Assembly: GCA_005788585.1 (NCBI GenBank)
Contig: SYBY01000019.1
Span: 1-34,499, forward strand
Direction of reading: 5' to 3'
Length of the DNA stretch: 34,499 bases
Source: Actinomycetota bacterium
GTDB taxonomy: Bacteria > Actinomycetota > Thermoleophilia > Solirubrobacterales > Solirubrobacteraceae
Positions 16,210 to 24,342 of this stretch are shown in pieces (position 1 is the stretch's first letter; each line of letters begins with the position of its first letter). The position numbers and the translations under genes were made by a program. Below the pieces are notes generated by a model that saw only the letters and a list, made by a program, of their open reading frames with translations, made no database searches and was not told where the DNA came from.

Positions 16210-16377
16210 TCAGTCCTCGTAGGGCGTGAAGTCCCGCTTGCGCGCGCCGCACACCGGACAGAACCAGGTGTCGGGGATGTCCTCGAACGCCGTGCCCGAG
16301 GGAATGCCACCATCGGGGTCGCCCTCGGCGGGGTCGTAGATGTACCCGCAGGCTTCGCAGATCCAGCGCTGTGTCAT
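16210..16377 (-). CDS. Rubredoxin
   Basis: A 55-residue one-iron electron carrier. The two CxxC knuckles that bind Fe(Cys)4 are C7 and C10 ([11 protein letters not shown]) and C40 and C43 (FCPVCGARK). The intervening [20 protein letters not shown] is the canonical aromatic-core segment. It probably donates electrons in the cytoplasm to a monooxygenase, alkane hydroxylase or oxygen-detoxifying enzyme; none is adjacent, so the partner is unknown. The ATG at 16377 is the only sensible start. It is divergent from the NUDIX gene (97 bp) and followed after six bases by the GerW-like gene. Confidence 0.95.
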   Translation of the reverse strand: MTQRWICEACGYIYDPAEGDPDGGIPSGTAFEDIPDTWFCPVCGARKRDFTPYED

Positions 16378-16474
16378 GTCCGGCAGCCTAGAGATCCGGG
16401 CGCGCGGACGACGACTGGCCAGCCAGCCAGGAAACGGCGCACCGGCGTCCGACCGCTCGGTAGCGTGTCGGCGT

Positions 16475-17107
16475 ATGGCGGCCACGGCAGGGGAACCAGG
16501 GCAGGAGCTCGCGGGCGACGCGGTCGTCCCCGCGCGGCAGGCGGCGTCGATCATCCTGCTGCGCGGTGGTGACCAGACCCTTGAGCTGCTCCTGGTGCAG
16601 CGGACGCCGAAGGCCCGGTTCATGGGCGGTGTCTGGGTGTTCCCCGGCGGCGCGGTCGACGCCCATGAAGGCGAGGGAGACCAGGCCCACCGGGTCGCCG
16701 CGGTCCGGGAGCTCGAGGAGGAGGCAGCCGTCTCCGGCATCGCCCCGCACGAGCTGGTGAAGTTCAGCCAGTGGATCACGCCGGAGCAGGTGAAGATCCG
16801 CTTCGACACCCACTTCTTCCTCGCCGAGGCACCCGCCGGGGTGGAGCCGTGCATCGACGGCGAGGAGTGCGTCGACCTCGGCTGGTTCACGCCGCAGGAC
16901 GCGCTGCGCGCCGGTGAAGCGGGCGCGATCGAACTCGTCTTCCCCACGATCAAGCACCTCGAGCAGCTGTCGATCTTCCCGTCGACTGCGGCAGTGCTCG
17001 CACACGCCGCCGCGCACGAGGTCGTCCCCGTCCTGCCGAAGGTCGTGATGGGCGGGGAGACCGCGCGCATCCTGCTGCCCGGTGAGCCGGGTTACGACGC
17101 GGCGTAG
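16475..17107 (+). CDS. NUDIX hydrolase
   Basis: A 210-residue NUDIX-fold hydrolase. The core runs from [12 protein letters not shown] through [20 protein letters not shown] to the NUDIX helix [10 protein letters not shown], where the usual final glycine of REUXEEXGU is alanine. The long C-terminal part ([10 protein letters not shown]) and the overall pattern recall NUDT7/NUDT19-type CoA- or nucleotide-diphosphate hydrolases, but the substrate cannot be set from sequence. The ATG at 16475 immediately precedes an Ala/Gly-rich leader. Its stop is five bases from the stop of the convergent DUF4153/4173-like gene. Confidence 0.9.
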   Translation: MAATAGEPGQELAGDAVVPARQAASIILLRGGDQTLELLLVQRTPKARFMGGVWVFPGGAVDAHEGEGDQAHRVAAVRELEEEAAVSGIAPHELVKFSQWITPEQVKIRFDTHFFLAEAPAGVEPCIDGEECVDLGWFTPQDALRAGEAGAIELVFPTIKHLEQLSIFPSTAAVLAHAAAHEVVPVLPKVVMGGETARILLPGEPGYDAA

Positions 17108-17112
17108 CGCGG

Positions 17113-18552
17113 CTAGCAGTCCAGCGCGCGCCGGGCCGCGGCACGCCCGACGTTGAACCCCGCGAGCCCGTCCGCCGCCGGGCACAGCTCCGCCGCGGGG
17201 CCCCGTTCGGACTCCGGCAGGCGGGCCAGCGCGGGCGCGGCGTCGGCGCTCAGCCCATCGAGGTAGAAGACGTCGACGTTCCCGGTGCGTTCGTAGCGGT
17301 CGACGTTGCGCTCGGCGATCCGCCGGTCGGGATCCGCCAGCGTGACGGTGAGCGCTGCGAACGCGGCCAGCAGGACCGCGGCCCGCGGGACCCAGTCGGC
17401 ACGCCGGGCGACCACCGCCGCCGCACCGAGGAGGACCGTCCCCCCGAGGAACGCGCAGAGCGTCGCGGCCTGCACGCGCAGGCGGGTCGCGCCGTACGCC
17501 TCGACGTACACGTCGAGGCGGTGCAGTGCCGAGGCGACGATGACCAGCGTGCACGCGCACAGCACCAGCAGCAGGCCGCGCAGCAGGACGGCCTGCGCGC
17601 CTTCGGCGCGGACCCACCGCCATGCCGCCGCCAGCAGCCCGAGGACCAGGAGCGTGACGACCACGAGCTGCCCGAAGCCCTCGTGCGCGTAGTCGGCGTA
17701 GGTCAGGCCGGCGGTCGCGAGGACGTGGTCGTGCCCGCCGAACAGCACCACGATCTGCACGGCGACGAACGCCGCGAACAGCCCCACGACCGCGACGAGG
17801 GCCGGGACCCACTCCGCGGCCGCCAGCCGGCGTGAGGGCGCCGGCAGCCCCGTCGCCGGCCCGGCCTCCCGCAGTCGTGCGGCGGTGAGGGCCAGCGAGC
17901 CGAGGACGCCCGCGAACGCGGTGGCGACGAGAAGCCGCACGGGGAGCCCGCCGACATCGGGCGCGTCCGGCAGCGCGGCCTGGGCGAGGTGCGCGAACGC
18001 ACGGTCTGCCGACGCGAAGAGGGTCCCGAAGACCGCGAGCAGGCCCACCGCGAGCGCGGCGCCGCGCAGGGCCGGCCCGACTCCGCGCCCGGACGCGCTC
18101 GGCAGCGCGCGGACGACATCGCCGGCCATGACCGCAACGCCCTCGGGTAGACGCAGCGCCGCGAAGCCGGGGCCGCGCAGCACGCCGGCGGCGGTTCGGT
18201 CACCGGACAGCGCGACCGCCGCACAGACGAACGCGACCAGCAGGTCGAAGGCCACCACCCACGCCGCGTCGCGCAGCACCGGGGCGAGCGCCAGCAGCGC
18301 CGCGCAGCCGAGCAGCAGACGAGCTCCCAGGTCCTGCGGCGTGAGACCCGCAGCGACGAGCACCGCGGCGACCCCCGCACTTGTCACCGCGAGCGCCAAG
18401 CCCGCCGAGGTCGTCGCAACCGCCGACGCGGCCACGACCAGCAGGACGGCCGCCCCGGCGAGCGCGCGCCCGTGCAACAGCGCCGGGCGCGGCGCCCGCA
18501 CCGGCTCCGCGGGTGCCACCGCCCAGTACGGGTGTTCGGGACCGGGCGTCAC
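17113..18552 (-). CDS. DUF4153/DUF4173-like multi-pass membrane protein
   Basis: A 479-residue polytopic membrane protein with about eleven or twelve hydrophobic helices, including LAGAAVLLVVAASAVATTSA, FGQLVVVTLLVLGLLAAAW and VLLRGLLLVLCACTLVIVA. The segment TYADYAHEGFGQL and the C-terminal block ADPDRRIAERNVDRYERTG followed by VDVFYLDGLSADAAPAL are the marks of the DUF4153/DUF4173 group, whose function is unknown. The GTG at 18552 overlaps the kinase stop by four bases (GTGA), so it is translationally coupled to the two-component genes. This suggests it is the output, partner or sensory accessory of that system. Its last residue is cysteine. Confidence 0.8.
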   Translation of the reverse strand: MTPGPEHPYWAVAPAEPVRAPRPALLHGRALAGAAVLLVVAASAVATTSAGLALAVTSAGVAAVLVAAGLTPQDLGARLLLGCAALLALAPVLRDAAWVVAFDLLVAFVCAAVALSGDRTAAGVLRGPGFAALRLPEGVAVMAGDVVRALPSASGRGVGPALRGAALAVGLLAVFGTLFASADRAFAHLAQAALPDAPDVGGLPVRLLVATAFAGVLGSLALTAARLREAGPATGLPAPSRRLAAAEWVPALVAVVGLFAAFVAVQIVVLFGGHDHVLATAGLTYADYAHEGFGQLVVVTLLVLGLLAAAWRWVRAEGAQAVLLRGLLLVLCACTLVIVASALHRLDVYVEAYGATRLRVQAATLCAFLGGTVLLGAAAVVARRADWVPRAAVLLAAFAALTVTLADPDRRIAERNVDRYERTGNVDVFYLDGLSADAAPALARLPESERGPAAELCPAADGLAGFNVGRAAARRALDC

Positions 18553-19528
18553 GCCGGCAGCTCCACGACCATCCGGCACCCCCGCGCGCCCGCGCTCTCC
18601 GCGCGGATCTGCCCACCGTGCAGGTCGACGATCCACCGCGCGATCGCCAGGCCCAGCCCGGCCCCGCCGGTCGACCGCGCGGCGTCGAGCCGGTGGAAGC
18701 GCTCGAAGACCCGTTCACGCTCGGCCACGGGGATCCCCGGGCCGTCGTCGGTGACCGACAGCTCGACCGCGCTGCCGAGCGACCGGGCGGCGAGCACGAC
18801 CTCGCCGTGGACGGCGGCATGACGCAGCGCGTTCTCCGTGAGGTTCGCCAGGACCTGATGGATGCGATCGGCGTCGCCGCGGATGCGCAGCCCGCCGGCC
18901 GGGACGGAGACCTCGATCTGCGCGTGGTCGGGTGCGGCGAGCAGCGCCTCCTCGCGCACGCGGCGCAGCAGCACCTCCGCGTCGATGTCGACGACATGCA
19001 GCGGGACGCCGTCGGCCTCCAGCCGCGACAGGTCCAGCAGCTGCTCGACGAGCCGCCCGAGGCGCTGGACCTGCGCATGCAGCGCATGGGCATCGAGCGG
19101 CTTGATGCCGTCGAGGTCGTTCTCCAGCGCCGCCTGCAGCCCGGCGAGCGGGGTGCGGAGCTCGTGCGCGACGTTCGCGACGAGCTCCCGGCGCACGCGG
19201 TCGGTGGTCTCCAGCTCGGTGCTCATCGCGTTGAACGCCTCGGCGAGCCGGCCGACCTCGTCACGTCCGCGGACCTCGACCAGCTGGCCGTGCTCGCCCC
19301 GGGCCATGGCCTCGGCGGCGTGCGCCATCTCCCGCAGCGGCGCGGTGAGCCCGCGCGAGATGACCTGGACCACGAGCAGCGCGAGGATGACCGCGCCGAC
19401 GACGCCCCAGCGCAGCTGCACGCCGAGCCCCTCCGCGACGACCATCGAGCCGACCGTCACGACGATCGCGGCGACGATCACCAGCCCGAGCTTGAGCTTG
19501 ATCGACGCGATGCGGTCGAGCGGGCGCA

Positions 19529-19532
<4 letters not shown>
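18549..19532 (-). CDS. Sensor histidine kinase (HAMP-HisKA-HATPase)
   Basis: A 327-residue membrane kinase. Two helices (about 17-33 and 43-58) enclose only about ten outside residues, so it likely senses through the membrane or a partner. A HAMP linker (TAPLREMAHAAEAMARGE) follows, then HisKA with H123 in VANVAHELRTPL. The catalytic ATPase domain has N box HQVLANLTENALRHA, G1 DDGPGIP, F box FERFHRLD and G2 GGAGLGLAIARWI. GTG at 19532 or ATG at 19529 may be the start; both overlap the response-regulator stop, so coupling is certain either way. It should phosphorylate the adjacent OmpR-type regulator. The very short sensor loop makes the downstream membrane protein a possible sensor partner. 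Confidence 0.93.
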
Positions 19533-20221
<689 letters not shown>

Positions 20222-20282
20222 GGCGCCTGGCAGCGTAAACCGGGGTCGTCACGAGATCGCGCGGAAGATGTGGAGGTTCTGT

Positions 20283-20306
20283 GGAGGGAAAGCGCAACTT
20301 CCCTCC
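20283..20306. promoter_or_regulatory. Inverted repeat between divergent regulator genes
   Basis: GGAGGGAA (20283-20290) and TTCCCTCC (20299-20306) are perfect inverted copies separated by eight bases. It sits in the 117-bp region between the OmpR-type regulator and the fused sigma-factor gene, so it could be an operator for either or a hairpin in a leader. The sequence supports the symmetry only, not a binder. Confidence 0.42.
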
Positions 20307-20338
20307 CTGCAACCGGTTAAGCTCTCCGGAGCGTCACC

Positions 20339-21781
20339 GTGGAAGCCTCAGCGATCCCAGCACCCTCAGCAGGGCTAGTCCGCACCCGGGCAACGGGTCG
20401 CTTCCTGCGCCTGCGCAGCGACGAGCAGCTGGTCGCCATGTTCCGGGCCGGCGACGAGAGCGCCTTCCAGGCGATTCACGACCGGTATCGCCAGCGGCTG
20501 TTCGCCTACGCCCGCCAGATGCTCGGCGGCTCGCGACAGGACGCCGAGGACGCCATGCAGGACGTCTTCCTGCGCGCGTACGGCGCCCTGCGCGCCGACA
20601 GCCGCCCGGTGTCCTTGCGCGCCTGGCTGTACCGCGTTGCGCACAACCGCTGCATCGACCACCTGCGCCGGCCGGTCCCCGCGCCCGCCGAGGTCTTCGA
20701 GATGTCGCGCCGGCCGCTGCACGACCCGATCGAGGAGTCCGAGCGCCGCGAGGACCTCCGCCGCCTCGTGCACGATGTCCGCAACCTTCCCAGCCAGCAG
20801 CGTTCGGCCCTGCTCATGCGCGAGATGGACGGCATGAGCTACGCCGAGCTCGCCGACGCCCTCGAGGTCACGGTGCCGGCGGTCAAGTCGCTCCTGGTCC
20901 GCGCCCGGATCGGCCTGGTCGAGGCCGGCGAGGCACGGGACACCGCCTGCGTCGAGATCCGCGAGTCGCTCGCCCTGTCGCACGGACGCGGCGTGCGCGC
21001 CAGCGGCCTCGCCCGGCGGCACCTGCGCGAGTGCGACGACTGCCGCGACTACCGCACGCAGCTCAAGGCCGTCAACGCGCGCATGGCTGCCCTGAACCCG
21101 GCGCCTGTCCTCGGCTCCCTCGCGGGACTCGGGCAGCTCCTGGGTCTCGGCGGAGCCGGCACGTCTGCGGCCGCGGGCGGCGGCGTGGCGATGGTGGGCG
21201 GCGGCGGCGCGGTCGTGACGAAGGCCGCGGTCGTCGTGTGTTGCGTGGCCGTCACCGCCGGCGGTGCCACGACGGTGCGCGAGCGCATCACGCCGCGCGT
21301 GCCCGCCGAGGCCTCGGCGGCGACCCCCTCGCCGAACAGCGGCGGCTCGTCCGCCGCGCCCGCGGTCTCTCCGTCCGGGGTGCGCATGGTCGAACCCCTG
21401 GCGCTGCCCGTCGTCTCCAAGCTCGCCGCGGTCACCTCTGACGACCGGCGCAAGCGTGGGCGGGAACGCGGCGAGACGGGCCTGGCGAAGGTCACCCCCG
21501 TCGCCGCCGAGCCTGTGGCGATCTCGCCCCATGCCGACACCGGAGCGCCCGCCGCCCTCGCGGAGGTCGGTGGCGGGGCCATCGCACCGCACGAGGAACC
21601 GGCCGCCGAGACGGCACCGTCCGCGACGAGCACCGAACCCGCTGTCGAGACGGTCAAGGCGCCGTCCTCCGACCCGGTGACGGCCGCCGAGCCGGCGCCG
21701 CTGTCCGAGACCCCTCCCGCGTCACCCGAGGTCGACGACCCCACGGTCGAAGGCTCGGCGGGCGGCGCCGTCGCCCCTTAG
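20339..21781 (+). CDS. ECF sigma factor fused to zinc-finger and transmembrane extension
   Basis: A 480-residue single-chain regulator. Region sigma2 lies near 30-105 (DAEDAMQDVFLRAYGAL and SLRAWLYRVAHNRCIDHLRR) and sigma4 near 145-200 (LPSQQRSALLMREMDGMSYA, then TVPAVKSLLVRAR). A zinc-finger module follows with C204 and H228-x3-C232-x2-C235, exactly the spacing of zf-HC2 anti-sigma domains. A Gly/Ala-rich segment, one likely membrane helix (about 293-312, KAAVVVCCVAVTAGG) and a 165-residue Ala/Pro/Ser/Thr/Glu-rich outside tail end the protein. Known ECF groups with fused C-terminal regulators exist in Actinobacteria. Inference: a sigma factor held at the membrane by its own anti-sigma-like part, released by signal or proteolysis. 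The GTG at 20339 has CGGAG upstream. Confidence 0.9.
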   Translation: MEASAIPAPSAGLVRTRATGRFLRLRSDEQLVAMFRAGDESAFQAIHDRYRQRLFAYARQMLGGSRQDAEDAMQDVFLRAYGALRADSRPVSLRAWLYRVAHNRCIDHLRRPVPAPAEVFEMSRRPLHDPIEESERREDLRRLVHDVRNLPSQQRSALLMREMDGMSYAELADALEVTVPAVKSLLVRARIGLVEAGEARDTACVEIRESLALSHGRGVRASGLARRHLRECDDCRDYRTQLKAVNARMAALNPAPVLGSLAGLGQLLGLGGAGTSAAAGGGVAMVGGGGAVVTKAAVVVCCVAVTAGGATTVRERITPRVPAEASAATPSPNSGGSSAAPAVSPSGVRMVEPLALPVVSKLAAVTSDDRRKRGRERGETGLAKVTPVAAEPVAISPHADTGAPAALAEVGGGAIAPHEEPAAETAPSATSTEPAVETVKAPSSDPVTAAEPAPLSETPPASPEVDDPTVEGSAGGAVAP

Positions 21782-22551
21782 CCGAACTGCGGCCGCTCGA
21801 CGTCGTCGGGCAGCTGCGCGTCGTCGGCGAGCTTGTCCAGGTGGGTGGCGAGCGTCACCGCCGCAACGGGCCGCAGCGCCTCCGGCACGTCGTCCCAGGC
21901 CGCGTCGAGGAGTTCGTCGATCGTCCGGCGCCCCGCCGCGATCCCTGCGAGCAGCTTCTCCTCGCGGTCGCGCCGGTGGGCGAGGTACTCGTCGAGCTTC
22001 GCGCGCGGATCGGTGATGACCGGCCCGTGGCCCGGGCAGATGACCCGCGCTTCAAGCGCCTTGAGGTGCTCGAGCGCCTGGAGGTAGTCGCGCAGCGCGC
22101 CCGGGTCGGGGAACAGGAACGCGGTGCCCGTGCCGACGACGGCATCGCCCGTGAACAAGGCGTCGCCCGCCGCGAAGGTCAGGTGGTCGGGCGCGTGGCC
22201 GCGGGTCGCGATCGCGCGGAACGGGCCGAACGCGTCACCGTCGGCGAGCCTGACACCCGCCGCCAGCCGCGCGGCCCCGACGGGGACGCTGCCCCCGAGC
22301 AGCACCCGCAGCCCCTCGACGCCCTCGGCGTGGTCGAAGTGGTCGTGGGTGACCGCGATACCGCCGGCGCCTCCACGGCGCTCGGCCTCGCTCGCGACGG
22401 CCGAGAGGTGCGCATCCAGCGCCGGCCCGGGATCGACGATCCAGCATGGGTTGCGCCCGACAATCCATGTGTTCGTGCCCGTCAGCGTCAGCGGGGACGG
22501 GTTGTCCGCGCGCACCAGGGCGATGTCGTACGCGTCGAGAACGTCAGCCAT
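21778..22551 (-). CDS. Metallo-beta-lactamase-fold hydrolase (LACTB2-like)
   Basis: A 257-residue hydrolase of the MBL fold. The metal-binding motif is THDHFDHAEG (HxHxDH). Further ligands lie in RGHAPDH, GDAVVGTGTA and ICPGHGPVI. The N-terminal TLTGTNTWIVGRNP followed by VDPGP is typical of LACTB2 and YcbL-like cytoplasmic members, which include RNA- or thioester-cleaving enzymes; the substrate is not determinable. A C-terminal helical domain ends in ATHLDKLADDAQLP. The ATG at 22551 lies 26 bp after the HD-GYP stop in the same direction, so the two may be co-transcribed. Its stop overlaps the stop of the convergent sigma-factor gene. Confidence 0.9.
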   Translation of the reverse strand: MADVLDAYDIALVRADNPSPLTLTGTNTWIVGRNPCWIVDPGPALDAHLSAVASEAERRGGAGGIAVTHDHFDHAEGVEGLRVLLGGSVPVGAARLAAGVRLADGDAFGPFRAIATRGHAPDHLTFAAGDALFTGDAVVGTGTAFLFPDPGALRDYLQALEHLKALEARVICPGHGPVITDPRAKLDEYLAHRRDREEKLLAGIAAGRRTIDELLDAAWDDVPEALRPVAAVTLATHLDKLADDAQLPDDVERPQFG

Positions 22552-22577
22552 CTGCGGGCGAGGCTAGTCGCCGCGCG

Positions 22578-23966
22578 CTAGGCGGCGGCAACGAGGGGCG
22601 CCCGCTGGGGCGCGGCGTAGTCACGGACGCGACGCTCGAACTGCAGCTCGGCCTCGAAGTCCGCGTCATCGCCGTGGCGGAACCCGAGCTCGCCCCGGCT
22701 GACGAGGTCGGCAAAGATCTCGACGAGGCGGGCGTCGAGCTGCTTGCCCGCCACACGGCGCAGCTCCGCGATCGCGGCCTCGGCGGGGACGGGCTCGCGA
22801 TACGAGTCGCGGGCCGTCATCACGTCGTAGGTGTCACAGACCGAGATGATCCGTGCGAGCAGCGGGATGGCGTCGCCCCGCATACCCCGCGGGTAGCCCC
22901 GGCCGTCGATCCGCTCGTGGTGGCCGAGGATGATGTCCGCCACAGGGCCGTACCCCTCGACCTCACGCACGATCTTCGCGCCCTGGAACGGATGGCACTT
23001 GACGATCTCCCAGTCCTCGTCGGAGAGGCGGGAGTCGGCGAGCAGGATGTGGTCGGGGAAGATGAACTTGCCGATGTCGTGCAGCAGGCCGGCGGTGTGG
23101 ACGAGCTCGATCTCGTCGTCGGTGCAGCCCGCGGCGCGTGCAAGTTCTCGTGCATAGCGCGCGACGGCGGCCGAATGACGGGCCGTCATGTGGTCGCGCA
23201 AGGCGAGCGTGCGGAGCATCGCGGTGAGGACGCCGACCTGGAGGGTTGCAAGTTGGTGGGTCCGGGTATCCAGCTCCTCAGCGCGCTCCTGGGAGGTGAT
23301 GAGCTCACGGTACAGCCAGAGGTACAAGAACAGCAGACCTGCGACGGTGAGCAGCGCCATCGGGCCAATGTGTGCCTCTGCGTAGACGACGATGCTCGCA
23401 AGGAGGAGCATCGTGGCCTCGGACGGGATCAGCGGAACGAACGCGGTCTTGACCTGCGACCTGAACCCGTCACCGTAGAGCACACGGTTGGTCGCAACGA
23501 AGGCGCCGAAGTTGACGGCGGTCGCGACGCCAAAGCCGGTGGCGAGGGGCACCAAGAACTCCGGGTCACGCTGGGTCAGGTCAAGCCACTCGGCCGTCCA
23601 CGCAATGACGACGCCCCCCGCCAGGGGGAACGCGGTGAACGCGGCCCAGTTCGAGACGACGCTGGGCAGCGAGCGATCTTTGCGAGGAAGCCGAGCCGTG
23701 TCGATCACGCACGCCACCAAGCCGATCGCCGCGGCGGCTGTCGGGCCCAGGAGGGCCATCGCGAGCAGCAGACCCAGGAAGCTGCCGGAGATCTGCATGC
23801 GCTCGCTCTCGCGGGCGGGCAAGAAGTCAGCGCCGACTACGAGCGCCAAGAGCACGCCGAACAGGGCGGCATCCCAGGTGCCCACCTCACGCACCGCTAC
23901 CGCGGTTGCGAGGGCACCAGCTAGGGCCACAAGACCGACAGCCGTGACTGCTCGGCTCGACGTCAC
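22578..23966 (-). CDS. Membrane HD-GYP domain phosphodiesterase
   Basis: A 462-residue protein with an N-terminal multi-helix membrane region (about 1-225, six to seven helices) and a C-terminal HD-GYP domain. The metal site includes H296-D297 in LLHDIGK and H349-H350-E351 in HHERIDGRGYP (349-359), complete by eye. HD-GYP enzymes hydrolyse cyclic-di-GMP and some related cyclic dinucleotides. There is no receiver or GGDEF domain, so the membrane part, perhaps MASE-like, is the likely sensor. GTG at 23966 is preceded on the minus strand by GAGGC five bases upstream. The upstream non-coding region of about 375 bp contains several inverted repeats. Base composition at the 5' end of the gene is slightly less GC-rich than in its neighbours. 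Confidence 0.92.
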   Translation of the reverse strand: MTSSRAVTAVGLVALAGALATAVAVREVGTWDAALFGVLLALVVGADFLPARESERMQISGSFLGLLLAMALLGPTAAAAIGLVACVIDTARLPRKDRSLPSVVSNWAAFTAFPLAGGVVIAWTAEWLDLTQRDPEFLVPLATGFGVATAVNFGAFVATNRVLYGDGFRSQVKTAFVPLIPSEATMLLLASIVVYAEAHIGPMALLTVAGLLFLYLWLYRELITSQERAEELDTRTHQLATLQVGVLTAMLRTLALRDHMTARHSAAVARYARELARAAGCTDDEIELVHTAGLLHDIGKFIFPDHILLADSRLSDEDWEIVKCHPFQGAKIVREVEGYGPVADIILGHHERIDGRGYPRGMRGDAIPLLARIISVCDTYDVMTARDSYREPVPAEAAIAELRRVAGKQLDARLVEIFADLVSRGELGFRHGDDADFEAELQFERRVRDYAAPQRAPLVAAA

Positions 23967-24007
23967 GGTGCCTCTATCGGCGCCACGTCGAAAGATGTTT
24001 AGGCCGG

Positions 24008-24023
24008 AACGGTAAGAACCGTT
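24008..24023. repeat. Small hairpin upstream of the HD-GYP gene
   Basis: AACGGT (24008-24013) and ACCGTT (24018-24023) are perfect inverted copies around an AAGA loop. It is 42 bp upstream of the GTG start of the HD-GYP gene and could be an operator or lie in its leader. Confidence 0.45.
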
Positions 24024-24148
24024 GCGGCGAATGCTTGGGCGGCCGCGCTGACGTTGTTATGTCAACACGCGCGAACGCGCAGAACTATCGACTACGCCAC
24101 GACATGTGATTGCCCCGATTCGATCCTGTTCCGTGGATATTCCGCCGT

Positions 24149-24175
24149 GTAGAGCCCGCCGATACGGCGGTCTAC
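24149..24175. repeat. Stem-loop in the intergenic region
   Basis: GTAGA (24149-24153) pairs with TCTAC (24171-24175), and CCGCCG (24156-24161) pairs with CGGCGG (24165-24170) around an ATA loop. A GC dinucleotide bulges, making an 11-bp stem. A second CCGCCG copy at 24142-24147 could compete for the same CGGCGG. No T tract follows. Confidence 0.5.
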
Positions 24176-24296
24176 GGGCGATTGACGCGCCCACAACACG
24201 ACATGCGATGCGCCGGACGCCATTAGAACATCCGTCTAAAGAAATGGCAAGTGCTAAAGCCTGGATGCTGGTCTGCCGATTAAGCGCTTTCTGAGG

Positions 24297-24314
24297 TTCC
24301 CGCGCGCGCGGGAA
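24297..24314. repeat. Perfect 18-bp palindrome
   Basis: TTCC, a CGCGCGCGCG core and GGAA form a self-complementary 18-mer. The alternating CG core could be an operator or Z-DNA-prone. Its last four bases are also the first four of the next hairpin (24311-24333). Confidence 0.5.
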
Positions 24315-24333
24315 GCGTCCCGTCGACGCTTCC
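24311..24333 (+). promoter_or_regulatory. 9-bp hairpin just before the MFS gene
   Basis: GGAAGCGTC (24311-24319) and GACGCTTCC (24325-24333) are perfect inverted copies around CCGTC. It ends nine bases before the MFS ATG at 24343, so it would lie in the mRNA leader and could affect ribosome access. It overlaps the palindrome at 24297-24314, so both cannot form fully at once. Confidence 0.5.
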
Positions 24334-24342
24334 TGCCCGGAA

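Larger units (their letters stand above)
23967..24342. other. Long intergenic region, less GC-rich, with inverted repeats
   Basis: The largest gap in the window (376 bp), lying between the divergent HD-GYP and MFS genes. It contains four inverted repeats, listed separately, and two CTAAAG copies around 24235-24260. A 62-codon open frame at 24106-24294 has no recognisable features and poor composition, so I do not call it a gene. It could hold the divergent promoters, leaders or an RNA gene; no known riboswitch motif was recognised. Confidence 0.6.

Noticed and set aside
24050..24065. TTGACA-like element on the minus strand (24065-24060)
   Set aside because: No -10-like hexamer at a suitable distance, so not called a promoter.
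24105..24140. GATTCGATCC resembling a tRNA T-loop
   Set aside because: Flanking bases do not form the 5-bp T stem or an acceptor stem, so no tRNA.
24106..24294. 62-codon frame in the intergenic region
   Set aside because: No ribosome site, no family likeness, and it crosses the stem-loop at 24149-24175; more likely non-coding.
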